Origin: Oscillospiraceae bacterium
GTDB taxonomy: Bacteria > Bacillota > Clostridia > Oscillospirales > Ruminococcaceae
Assembly (NCBI GenBank): GCA_016297165.1
Contig: JAEDHF010000033.1
Coordinates: forward strand, 1 to 13,352
Reading direction: 5' to 3'
Length of the DNA stretch: 13,352 nt
This document shows, one piece after another, positions 7,093 to 13,352 of the stretch. The notes beneath the pieces are model-generated. The model saw nothing but the letters and a program-made list of their open reading frames with translations. It did not search any database and had not been told where the DNA came from. The position numbers and the translations under genes were made by a program. How positions within the stretch are numbered: position 1 is the first letter of the stretch; each line of letters starts with the position of its first letter.

Positions 7093-7119
7093 AATATGTT
7101 TCCTCCTGATTAAATATTT

Positions 7120-7141
7120 ATGAAACGTTTCATAATATAAT
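7120..7141. promoter_or_regulatory. Perfect palindrome plus TATAAT between microprotein gene and clpC
   Basis: ATGAAACGTTTCAT (7120-7133) is a perfect 14-bp palindrome with a central CG, the look of a LacI/GalR-family operator. TATAAT (7136-7141, plus strand) follows two bases later and is a plausible clpC -10 box, although the matching -35 region is poor. The palindrome is 27 bases upstream of the microprotein start on the other strand, so one regulator could act on both genes. Confidence 0.55.
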
Positions 7142-7193
7142 ATATGTAGTGGGCAAAAAATTGTTACTGTATTTTTTAAAAAGGACGGGTTTT

Positions 7194-9590
7194 ATGATTG
7201 AATTCAAGGGTTTTACCGAAAAAGCAAATTCTGTGCTGAATAAGGCTATGGAAATAGCTATGTCTATGGGTCATACCTATATAGGAAGCGAGCATATCCT
7301 CTACGGGCTTCTTTCCGAGGAGGAAAGTATAGCTTACGGACTGCTGAATAAATACGGCGTTAATTCGGGAGATTTACTTTCTAAAATGGAGCTTATGATA
7401 GGAAGGGGCGTAGCTACCCGTCTTAGTACAGGAGATTTTACTCCAAGGAGTAAGAGGATACTGGAAAATGCCTTCGCCGAGGCGAAAAATTCGCCCAATG
7501 GGGACTGCCTCGCAGGAACGGAGCATATACTCCTCTCCATTATACGGGACGAAAGCTGTTACGGCTCGGTTTTTCTTAAGGAAATGGGAGTTAATATCGG
7601 GCAGGTCTGCCGTGAATACGGGGACAGGACTATACGCAGTAATGCCCCACAGAAAAGTAAGCCCCGACCTGTTCTTGAAAAATACGGGCGTAACCTTTCG
7701 AAAATGGCGGAAAAGGGACAGCTCGACCCGGTTATCGGCAGAGAGAGGGAGATAAACGACGCTGTGGAGGTGCTTCTTCGGCGGCGGAAGAATAACCCCT
7801 GCCTTATCGGAGAAAGCGGCGTGGGTAAAACTGCCGTAGCGGAGGGGATAGCTATCCGTATTTCCGAGGGAAACGTTCCCGAGGATTTACGGAGCAAGAA
7901 TATCTACAGTATCGACCTTTCGGCAGTTATCGCAGGGGCAAAATACAGGGGCGACTTCGAGGACAGGGTTAAATCCATTATTGAGGAAACTATAAGCGAC
8001 GGAAACGTTATCCTCTTTATTGACGAGATTCATTCTATCGTAGGGGCAGGAGCCGCAGAGGGCGCAATCGACGCAGCAAATATACTGAAGCCCGTTTTAG
8101 CCAGGGGGGAAATACGGGTAATCGGCGCTACTACCTTCGAGGAATACAGGAAGTATATCGAAAAGGACGGAGCCCTTGAACGGCGATTCCAGCCCGTAGT
8201 TATAGAGGAAACCTCCCCAGAAGCTACGATAACCGTCCTTAAGGGCATACGCAAAAGGTACGAGGCCTACCATAACGTAAGGATTACCGACGAAGCTATA
8301 GCTTCTGCAGTAAGTCTCTCGGTAAGATATATGGAAAACCGTAAGCTCCCCGATAAAGCCATAGACCTTATGGACAGAGCCTGCTCCATGGTAAGGATAG
8401 GAGCGTATAATAATCCGGGAGAGCTGGAAGCTCTAAAAAGGGAGCTTTTCCTTTTAGGGCAGGAGAAAAACAGCGCCGTAATAAGCGAGGACTTCGAAAA
8501 GGCGGCGAAAATACGGAACAAGGAAAAGGCGATTGAGGAAAAATGCCTTGAGCTGGACGGAAAAAGCGATAAGAAGAAATTGCCCGAGGTAAAAGAAGGG
8601 GATATAGCGAAGGTTGCTTCTATAATAAGTAAAATCCCCGTAGAGGAGATTTCGAGGGACGAGGCGGAAAGGGTGCTTACTCTTGAAGCGGAGCTTAAAA
8701 AGCGTATAATCGGGCAGGATAAGGCGGTAAGGGCAGTTTCCGAGGCAATAAGACGAAGCCGCTCGGGAATATGCAGGAAAAACCGACCCTCGGGAAGCTT
8801 CCTTTTTGCCGGGCCAACCGGAGTAGGAAAAACCGAGCTTTCGAAGGCGCTTGCCGCTACGGTTTACGGCGACGAAAAGGGGCTTATCCGCTTCGATATG
8901 TCGGAGTATATGGAAAAGCACAGCGTTTCGGGGCTTATCGGGGCTCCTGCAGGATATGTAGGCTATGAGGACGGGGGACGGCTTATTGAAGCGGTTAAGC
9001 AGAAGCCCTACAGCGTTATTCTCTTTGACGAAATAGAAAAGGCTCACCCCGACGTCCTTAACCTCCTGCTGCAGGTTCTCGACGAGGGAGTAATTACCTC
9101 GGCAGACGGGCGGCGTGTCAGCCTTAAAAATACTATAATAATAATGACTACCAATATAGGCGCCCGTTGTATTACCGAGGAAATAGGCTCTCTCGGCTTT
9201 ATTTCCCCGGAAAAGGATAATTCCCCTATTAAGGTTGAAAACGACCTTAAAAATAGCTTCAGCCCCGAATTTCTTAACCGTATTGATGAAATCGTAATTT
9301 TCGATAAGCTTTCTAAGGAGGCTATCGAAAAAATATGCAGGAATATGACAGAGGAGCTTAAGGAAAGAACGGCGGAGAGAGGCTACTGCCTTAAAGTTAC
9401 GGATACTGCAATAGAAAAGCTAAGCAGTATCGGCTACAGCGAAAAATACGGCGCAAGGCACCTTTCACGCACAATAACCGCACTTCTCGAGAATCCTATT
9501 TCCGAGGAAATTCTTTCGGGTCGGAAGAATAAAGAGATAGTTTTTGATGAAAATGATATTATAGCCCTTGAAAATAAGGTAAGAATATGA
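7194..9590 (+). CDS. clpC: ClpC, AAA+ unfoldase of the ClpCP protease
   Basis: A 798-aa class I Clp/Hsp100 ATPase that unfolds proteins and feeds them to ClpP. The start at 7194 is chosen because AAGGA (7181-7185) precedes it and MIEFKGFTEKANSVL matches the usual ClpC N-terminus. Order: two Clp_N repeats (about 1-145; GSEHIL and GTEHIL carry Glu33 and Glu110, which align with the ClpC phospho-arginine-binding Glu residues); D1 ATPase with Walker A GESGVGKT (206-213) and Walker B VILFIDE (272-278); a short UVR-like middle domain (about 410-450), which marks ClpC rather than ClpB; D2 with Walker A GPTGVGKT (540-547), Walker B VILFDE (608-613), arginine finger in FLNRIDE and GAR sensor 2. The ClpP-docking loop LGF is at 667-669. 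The common neighbours ctsR, mcsA and mcsB are absent, and I see no CtsR-type operator upstream. Confidence 0.95.
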   Translation: MIEFKGFTEKANSVLNKAMEIAMSMGHTYIGSEHILYGLLSEEESIAYGLLNKYGVNSGDLLSKMELMIGRGVATRLSTGDFTPRSKRILENAFAEAKNSPNGDCLAGTEHILLSIIRDESCYGSVFLKEMGVNIGQVCREYGDRTIRSNAPQKSKPRPVLEKYGRNLSKMAEKGQLDPVIGREREINDAVEVLLRRRKNNPCLIGESGVGKTAVAEGIAIRISEGNVPEDLRSKNIYSIDLSAVIAGAKYRGDFEDRVKSIIEETISDGNVILFIDEIHSIVGAGAAEGAIDAANILKPVLARGEIRVIGATTFEEYRKYIEKDGALERRFQPVVIEETSPEATITVLKGIRKRYEAYHNVRITDEAIASAVSLSVRYMENRKLPDKAIDLMDRACSMVRIGAYNNPGELEALKRELFLLGQEKNSAVISEDFEKAAKIRNKEKAIEEKCLELDGKSDKKKLPEVKEGDIAKVASIISKIPVEEISRDEAERVLTLEAELKKRIIGQDKAVRAVSEAIRRSRSGICRKNRPSGSFLFAGPTGVGKTELSKALAATVYGDEKGLIRFDMSEYMEKHSVSGLIGAPAGYVGYEDGGRLIEAVKQKPYSVILFDEIEKAHPDVLNLLLQVLDEGVITSADGRRVSLKNTIIIMTTNIGARCITEEIGSLGFISPEKDNSPIKVENDLKNSFSPEFLNRIDEIVIFDKLSKEAIEKICRNMTEELKERTAERGYCLKVTDTAIEKLSSIGYSEKYGARHLSRTITALLENPISEEILSGRKNKEIVFDENDIIALENKVRI

Positions 9591-9636
9591 TAGAATATTT
9601 GTGTATCTGACTATACCGAAGGACGAGGGATAAGCT

Positions 9637-10398
9637 ATGGGAAAAAGAGCAGGAATTATTGACGAGATAAGAGGAATCGCCTATATACTTATGGTGCTTT
9701 ACCATATCTATTACGATATAGCCTGTATCTATCTTATAGACCTGCCCGACGTGGTGGATATAATAATGCGGTTTCTGCAGCCCTTTATTGCAGGCACATT
9801 TATCTTCGTGGCAGGCATTTCCGCCAACTATTCACGGAACAATTTCAAGCGCGGCGCTCTCTACTTCTTTATCGGCATGATGTTTACCTTTGTGACCTCG
9901 GTGGTAATGCCCTCGGAAACGATTCTCTTCGGCGTTCTTCATTTTATCGGCGTTGCGGCTATGATTTACGGCTTTATCGGACGTTTTACCGAAAAAATAC
10001 CTGCCTGGCTTGGAGTTTTCCTTTTCGCCCTCCTCTATTTCGTAACAATCAGCGTTCCCCGTGGCTATTTAGGCTTTGACGGAATTTTCAGAATCGACCT
10101 GCCGACTGCCCTTTATTCGAGTCCCAATCTCTTCCCCTTAGGCTTCCCCGACGCAAGGTTCTCAAGCGCCGACTATTTCCCTCTTATACCTAACCTGTTC
10201 CTTTTCCTTGCGGGAAGCTCCCTCGGCACGCTTTTCAAAAGCGGAAGAATGGCGAAGGGTATGTATATGGTGAGGTTTAACGGTCTCGCCTTTATCGGTA
10301 GGCACGGTATCTGGATTTACATTCTCCACCAGCCTGTAATAATCATTTTACTTGAGCTTATTTTTAAGCTTTGCGGAATGAATACGCTGTTTTTATGA
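9637..10398 (+). CDS. DUF1624 / HGSNAT-like multi-pass membrane protein
   Basis: A 253-aa integral membrane protein of about seven hydrophobic segments, related to the catalytic part of heparan-alpha-glucosaminide N-acetyltransferase (DUF1624). Family-like motifs are DEIRGIAYILMVLYHIYYD (9-27, with His23), ILFGVLHFIGVA (96-107, with His102) and GRHGIWIYILHQPVI (221-235, with His231). Family members move acyl groups from acyl-CoA across or at the membrane onto sugars. A role in acetylating a wall or surface glycan is plausible but not shown. GAGGGA (9625-9630) is six bases before the ATG. Only 46 bases separate it from clpC and no terminator lies between, so it is probably read through from clpC. 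A strong terminator follows. The functional link to ClpC is not obvious. Confidence 0.85.
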   Translation: MGKRAGIIDEIRGIAYILMVLYHIYYDIACIYLIDLPDVVDIIMRFLQPFIAGTFIFVAGISANYSRNNFKRGALYFFIGMMFTFVTSVVMPSETILFGVLHFIGVAAMIYGFIGRFTEKIPAWLGVFLFALLYFVTISVPRGYLGFDGIFRIDLPTALYSSPNLFPLGFPDARFSSADYFPLIPNLFLFLAGSSLGTLFKSGRMAKGMYMVRFNGLAFIGRHGIWIYILHQPVIIILLELIFKLCGMNTLFL

Positions 10399-10408
10399 TA
10401 TGAAAATG

Positions 10409-10434
10409 CCCCGTCGGGATACCGACGGGGTTTT
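10409..10434 (+). terminator. Terminator of clpC / DUF1624 unit
   Basis: CCCCGTCGG (10409-10417) and CCGACGGGG (10422-10430) pair perfectly around GATA and are followed by TTTT. Confidence 0.92.
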
Positions 10435-10463
10435 GCTGTTCTTTCTTTATAAGAATACCCAAT

Positions 10464-10490
10464 AAAAAAACAGCCCCGTCGGGGCTGTTT
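10464..10490 (-). terminator. Terminator of the 3D-domain gene
   Basis: AAACAGCCCC (10468-10477) and GGGGCTGTTT (10481-10490) pair over 10 bp around GTC. Read on the minus strand it is followed by a run of seven T. It sits directly after the stop codon of the 3D-domain gene and shares GCCCCGTCGGG with the neighbouring convergent terminator. Confidence 0.92.
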
Positions 10491-10491
10491 C

Positions 10492-11424
10492 CTATCTCCA
10501 GCTTACGCTGTTATCGCCTACGCTTAGCACATACACATCGCAGAAACGGGCGCCCCAGCGGCAAGCGTCATCGTAGTTAGTCTCGGTAATGCCCATAAAA
10601 CAGTCAACGAGAACTCCTGCCTCGGTAAGATCTCCCGTATCGGAAGCGACAGCGTAGCCGTAAACATGGCTTCCGTCCTTCGAAACGATATAGAGCTCGG
10701 AGCCGAAGGGGATAATCTCGGGGTCAACCGCCACAGAGCCCACCACAAGCGGCCGTCCGCTATAGGTACCGCAGCCCTCTCGGGCGGTATAAGCGGTCGC
10801 CTTTCCGCTAAGCTTATACTCGTAGCTTTCGGGGATTCCGTTTACGAGGCGGAAATTTCCCTCCCGCTTACTTACGGGCTCATTTTTCGCAGTTCCCACA
10901 AGTATAACCTCGTCGATAGGCTCGGTTTCTTCCTCGACGATAGCCTTAGAATTCACAATCATACCGTTTACGTATTTATTCCGTATGAGCTTCGTAGTAA
11001 TGCCCGAAACGCCCTCGGTATCGAGGATTTCCTCGCCGAGCTTATGGTTAACGCTCTCCTTTCGGATAGTCTTATAGGGCACAACCTCGGTAACACGATA
11101 CTCCCTGTATTCAACACGATGCACCTTTATAATAGTATCGTTCTCGGTTATAAGGCATTCCGCCGTCGGATAAACCTCGTCGTTGCTATCGAGGGTTATA
11201 CCCTGTTCCCGTAAGACCTCGCCCACGGTAACCTCGTCGGCTCTCGTCTCTATTACTGCATTATCCGCATTTATATAGACCCTGTAGCCCCTTCCGTTAT
11301 CGGCGAAAGCGGCGCCCGTAAGGAGGAAAACTGCCGCTATAATAATTATCGCCGCAAAGGGCACTGCCACAGGACTACCGCCGAAGCGTTTACGGATAGA
11401 ATTAAGCTTATATCTGAGGTTCAT
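10492..11424 (-). CDS. DUF348-G5-3D domain secreted cell-wall protein (YabE-like)
   Basis: A 310-aa exported or membrane-anchored protein with a short basic N-terminus and one hydrophobic segment (about 18-40, ending AFA, possibly cleaved). After it come one DUF348 domain (about 46-88, IETRADEVTVGEVLREQGITL), a G5 domain (about 100-180, with the characteristic YREYRVTEVVPYKTIRKES) and a C-terminal 3D domain (about 205-300). The three name-giving aspartates are visible at Asp234 (VAVDPEIIPFG), Asp262 (ASDTG) and Asp274 (VDCFMG). 3D domains share the barrel of MltA lytic transglycosylases, and proteins of this layout (YabE and relatives) act on peptidoglycan, often in growth or resuscitation. 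The ribosome site AAAGGAG precedes the ATG. B. subtilis YabE usually has more DUF348 copies and is longer, so this is a compact form. It is a single-gene unit. Confidence 0.93.
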   Translation of the reverse strand: MNLRYKLNSIRKRFGGSPVAVPFAAIIIIAAVFLLTGAAFADNGRGYRVYINADNAVIETRADEVTVGEVLREQGITLDSNDEVYPTAECLITENDTIIKVHRVEYREYRVTEVVPYKTIRKESVNHKLGEEILDTEGVSGITTKLIRNKYVNGMIVNSKAIVEEETEPIDEVILVGTAKNEPVSKREGNFRLVNGIPESYEYKLSGKATAYTAREGCGTYSGRPLVVGSVAVDPEIIPFGSELYIVSKDGSHVYGYAVASDTGDLTEAGVLVDCFMGITETNYDDACRWGARFCDVYVLSVGDNSVSWR

Positions 11425-11451
11425 AGTTTTCTCCTTTCTAAGGTTTATGTA

Positions 11452-11473
11452 ATGTTCTATATCTTATGTTCTA
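11452..11473. repeat. Direct repeat in the 5' leader of the 3D-domain gene
   Basis: ATGTTCTA occurs at 11452-11459 and 11466-11473 (TAGAACAT on the coding strand), 14 bp apart, between the -10 box and the ribosome site. It could be a regulator half-site pair or a leader element. Confidence 0.45.
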
Positions 11474-11480
11474 CAAGCTG

Positions 11481-11509
11481 ATTATATCCCTATATTTCGG
11501 TAATGTCAA
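11481..11509 (-). promoter_or_regulatory. Exact-consensus promoter of the 3D-domain gene
   Basis: On the minus strand TTGACA (11504-11509), a 17-bp spacer and TATAAT (11481-11486) match the sigma-A consensus at all twelve positions. The predicted leader is about 50 bases. Confidence 0.92.
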
Positions 11510-11715
11510 ATAAATCCAGAACCCCGATTTTGTTGAAATTGACTAAATTTGTTTCAATTTAGTAGCAAAATCGTCCCTTCATTCCTTAATTTGGTAATTT
11601 TATGTCACCATTTTTTACAGATAGTAGATTTAATTTCGTTAAAATCTACAAAACGTAAAAAATGTCGGAAAATGGCATTATAAAGCCAATTTTCAGCATT
11701 TCAGCGCAAAAAATA
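11510..11715. other. AT-rich spacer with three successive inverted repeats
   Basis: No open frame with a ribosome site is visible. First structure: CGATTTTG (11525-11532) with CAAAATCG (11566-11573), enclosing ACTAAATT (11542-11549) with AATTTAGT (11556-11563). Second: GTAGATTT (11624-11631) with AAATCTAC (11642-11649). Third: GAAAATGGC (11668-11676) with GCCAATTTTC (11685-11694), one bulge. They may be operators, a small RNA, or chance in AT-rich DNA. Confidence 0.5.
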
Positions 11716-11747
11716 ACGCCTATAGGGAGTATAGACCCTATAGGCGT
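11705..11747 (-). terminator. Terminator of the two-domain surface protein gene
   Basis: ACGCCTATAGGG (11716-11727) and CCCTATAGGCGT (11736-11747) pair over 12 bp around an eight-base loop. On the minus strand the stem is followed by a T-rich tract (complement of 11708-11715). Confidence 0.9.
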
Positions 11748-11767
11748 ATTTATTCAGTTATAAGAAA

Positions 11768-12994
11768 TTACTTTCTCTTCTTAGCAACGATGAATGCGCC
11801 GCCTGCTACGAGAGCAAGACCTGCAACAACTGCAACATCAGCAACACCTGTGTCAGGAGAGCCCTTTGTGCTGTCTGTAGATGCGTCAACATCGCCTGCC
11901 TTAGCAGGTAATACGTCAACGCCGTCTAACTTAATGCCAGCAACCTTGATAGGATCGCTGCCCCACCACTTCTGGAGGCAAACCTGTGCATAGAAGTCCT
12001 CGTCTGTGTATGTGCCGAAGATACCGTCGGGGATAGCTACTGTTAATTCATACTTACCATCAGCAATCTTTGTGCACTTAAGATCTTTATCACCGTCAGG
12101 ACCGCTGAAGAAGTATTCTTCTCTCTGATCCCAGCCGCAAGCAGTACCGTTAAACATTACGCCGCCGCCGAAGTCTTCATCATCAGCAGTATTTAATACG
12201 AAGGTGATTTCCTTTGTATTTGTGTAGTCAGTGCCGTAGAACATAAAGTCATAGGTGTACATAGAGGAGAGGTCGAAGGGAAGAGCATTGGGGTCATCGG
12301 AAGGAGCCTTAGGCTCTTCTTCGTCAGAAGGAGTTGCTGTTTCTGTTTCTGTAGCTGTACCTGCTGTGGCTTCATGCTTAACGGGAGCGATAGAAGCATT
12401 ACCGTTAGCGTCGAAGGAAATCATTTCAGCGCCTGCTGTATCCTTAACTACCATAGAAACAACTTCAATGGGAGAGAAGTCACCGCCGTTGTAATCCTGG
12501 TAAGCGATCTGAACGAGCTGTGCGCCGTCGATTACGCTGTTTGTATCATCAACAGGCATAACAATCTTGTATGTATAATCGCCGAGAGTTTCAGCAATCA
12601 TAGCCTTTCCTTCATCAACAGTATTTATACCGATAGCTTCATCATTTACGCCCCAGAAATCCTTAGCGTTCCAGTTATGGGTCTTATCGCCTTCCTTCTG
12701 GCTCGAAAGAACGAGAGCGCCGCCGAAATTACCTTCAAACCATTCTGTATCGGTAGCTCTGTAGGTTACCTCAACGGAACCAATCTTAGAAAGGTCAAGG
12801 CCGTAATCTATGATGTCCTTGTCCTTAGCGTCAACTGTACCGTCGGAATAGAGAACGGGCATCCACATACCTGTCTGGCTAAAGAATATGCCGTTCTGTT
12901 CTACAGTAACGAGCTCAGCGCTTACTGCTGTAGCGAGTGCGGCTGTAGCTACGGAAGCGGCAGCAACACAAGAAATTAACTTTCTTAACTTCAT
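11768..12994 (-). CDS. Secreted two-domain surface protein with SPDTG membrane anchor
   Basis: A 408-aa surface protein of unknown function. A classic signal peptide (1-26, AVSA before Glu27) is followed by two related domains, about 29-195 and 238-362, joined by a Thr/Glu/Pro/Asp-rich linker (about 205-236). The domains share a pattern: FGGALVLSS...W against FGGGVMFNGT...W, YTYKIVMP against YELTVAIP, and AQLVQIAYQDYNGGDFSPIEVV against AQVCLQKWWGSDPIKVAG. This indicates internal duplication. The Trp/Tyr/Asp-rich beta-strand look resembles carbohydrate-binding modules, but I do not assign a family. The C-terminus has SPDTG (379-383), a hydrophobic span and KKRK, a noncanonical sortase-type or membrane anchor. 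A strong promoter, a good AAGGAGG site and a 5' mRNA hairpin suggest high expression. Glycan binding is inference. Confidence 0.88.
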   Translation of the reverse strand: MKLRKLISCVAAASVATAALATAVSAELVTVEQNGIFFSQTGMWMPVLYSDGTVDAKDKDIIDYGLDLSKIGSVEVTYRATDTEWFEGNFGGALVLSSQKEGDKTHNWNAKDFWGVNDEAIGINTVDEGKAMIAETLGDYTYKIVMPVDDTNSVIDGAQLVQIAYQDYNGGDFSPIEVVSMVVKDTAGAEMISFDANGNASIAPVKHEATAGTATETETATPSDEEEPKAPSDDPNALPFDLSSMYTYDFMFYGTDYTNTKEITFVLNTADDEDFGGGVMFNGTACGWDQREEYFFSGPDGDKDLKCTKIADGKYELTVAIPDGIFGTYTDEDFYAQVCLQKWWGSDPIKVAGIKLDGVDVLPAKAGDVDASTDSTKGSPDTGVADVAVVAGLALVAGGAFIVAKKRK

Positions 12995-13020
12995 TTTTAG
13001 TATCCTCCTTAAATTAAACC

Positions 13021-13041
13021 GATAATGCTTTCCGCATTATC
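13021..13041 (-). promoter_or_regulatory. Hairpin at the 5' end of the surface-protein mRNA
   Basis: GATAATGC (13021-13028) and GCATTATC (13034-13041) pair perfectly (8 bp) around a five-base loop. The predicted transcription start is near 13045, so the hairpin forms within the first few bases of the mRNA and ends about 10 bases before the ribosome site (13004-13010). Such 5' hairpins often protect mRNA from decay. Confidence 0.65.
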
Positions 13042-13051
13042 ATTTATCGTA

Positions 13052-13080
13052 ATTATACAGGAAAATCGTTACATAGTCAA
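13052..13080 (-). promoter_or_regulatory. Promoter of the two-domain surface protein gene
   Basis: On the minus strand TTGACT (13075-13080), a 17-bp spacer and TATAAT (13052-13057). Eleven of twelve consensus positions match. Confidence 0.9.
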
Positions 13081-13129
13081 TATACAAAATAACTAAATCT
13101 ATCTTTATAAAATAGGCAAAACGATTAAA

Positions 13130-13165
13130 GTAATTAGCTAAAAATGGCGAATTTAAGCTAATTAC
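13130..13165. repeat. 10-bp inverted repeat upstream of the surface-protein promoter
   Basis: GTAATTAGCT (13130-13139) and AGCTAATTAC (13156-13165) are perfect reverse complements separated by 16 bases. There is no T-run, so it is not a clear terminator. It lies about 50 bp upstream of the -35 box of the surface-protein gene and could be a regulator site. Confidence 0.5.
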
Positions 13166-13184
13166 GGGAGTAGGAAATTTGCAC

Positions 13185-13210
13185 AAAAAACAGGACCTCC
13201 GAGGAGGTCC
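13185..13210 (-). terminator. Terminator of the partial surface-protein gene
   Basis: GGACCTCC (13193-13200) and GGAGGTCC (13203-13210) form a GC-rich stem. On the minus strand it is followed by six T (complement of 13185-13190). Confidence 0.9.
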
Positions 13211-13247
13211 CATTTATTATTTACTTAGAAGATTCTTCGAATCGAAA

Positions 13248-13352
13248 TTACTTTCTCTTCTTGGAAACTACTACTGCAGCAGCAGCCATGATAGCGGGAA
13301 CAACTGCGAGAGCAACACCTGTACCGGGGTTCTCGTCTTCGCCAGCTTCATC
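13248..13352 (-). CDS. C-terminal end of a second surface protein with NPGTG anchor (partial)
   Basis: Only the last 34 codons and the TAA stop are in the window; the start lies beyond the right edge. The visible protein is acidic (DEAGEDE), then NPGTG, a hydrophobic span (VALAVVPAIMAAAAVVV) and SKKRK. This is the same anchor plan as the neighbouring surface protein (SPDTG, hydrophobic span, AKKRK). The two genes lie in the same direction but each has its own terminator. The function of the missing part cannot be judged. Confidence 0.85.
   Translation of the reverse strand, partial: DEAGEDENPGTGVALAVVPAIMAAAAVVVSKKRK

Noticed and set aside
7120..7133. Palindrome as a CcpA cre site
   Set aside because: The cre pattern has six positions on each side of the central CG, while TGAAACGTTTCA has five. 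It resembles LacI-family operators generally but is too short for the standard cre form.
7149..7193. GTG start extending ClpC by 15 residues
   Set aside because: No ribosome site, and the extra residues do not match ClpC N-termini. The ATG at 7194 has AAGGA and the conserved start.
8454..9047. Long open frame antisense to clpC
   Set aside because: No ribosome site or recognisable protein features. It mirrors the codon pattern of the strongly supported clpC gene.
10666..11214. 182-codon frame antisense to the 3D-domain gene
   Set aside because: Shadow of the 3D/G5 gene, without ribosome site or recognisable motif.
11525..11573. Nested inverted repeat as a riboswitch of the 3D-domain gene
   Set aside because: It lies upstream of the consensus promoter of that gene, so it would not be in its mRNA, and it matches no riboswitch class I know.
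12374..12979. 201-codon frame antisense to the surface-protein gene
   Set aside because: Shadow of a gene with signal peptide, promoter and terminator on the other strand. No independent support.

Overview
The window reads as a chromosomal segment of a low- to mid-GC Gram-positive gut Clostridia. A Ruminococcus-like Oscillospiraceae is my best guess. Supporting this are a lipoprotein GH5 endoglucanase, AGGAGG-type ribosome binding sites, TTGACW-N17-TATAAT promoters, a ClpC ATPase, a DegV protein, a 3D/G5 wall protein and two surface proteins with noncanonical xPxTG tails. The taxonomic call is inference. I see no phage, transposase or CRISPR array.

Layout: (1) 1-333: a tRNA-Tyr gene, a strong hairpin, two downstream copies of the tRNA 3' end, and a bidirectional terminator. 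(2) 330-1403 (-): GH5 endoglucanase lipoprotein, divergent from the next block, with a promoter whose -35 box sits in an inverted repeat. (3) 1627-6694 (+): a tight three-gene operon made of a membrane hybrid histidine kinase (HisKA-HATPase-pseudo-receiver-REC-HPt), a DegV fatty-acid-binding-like protein, and a REC-GGDEF response regulator with a second, degenerate GGDEF-like domain. It ends at a large composite terminator. (4) 6940-7092 (-): a 50-residue, 12-cysteine membrane microprotein, divergent from (5) 7194-9590 (+) clpC and 9637-10398 (+) a DUF1624/HGSNAT-like membrane protein. A perfect 14-bp palindrome lies between the divergent genes. (6) 10492-11424 (-): DUF348-G5-3D wall-active protein behind an exact consensus promoter. 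(7) 11425-11767: AT-rich spacer with three inverted repeats. (8) 11768-12994 (-): secreted protein with two related beta-type domains and an SPDTG-membrane-KKRK anchor, with a strong promoter and a hairpin at the 5' end of its mRNA. (9) 13248-13352 (-): the C-terminal end of another surface protein with an NPGTG anchor.

How the genes may work together: the operon looks like a self-contained phosphorelay. The kinase has the His-Asp-His steps and needs a terminal receiver, which the third gene supplies, joined to a diguanylate cyclase. The likely output is c-di-GMP. The DegV gene in the middle is the unusual part and suggests that an acyl ligand is sensed by, or its handling tied to, this relay. 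This is the best candidate in the window for a poorly described system, although every component family is known. The cellulase and surface proteins fit a fibre-associated lifestyle but are separate transcription units. The clpC locus lacks the usual ctsR-mcsA-mcsB partners in this window.
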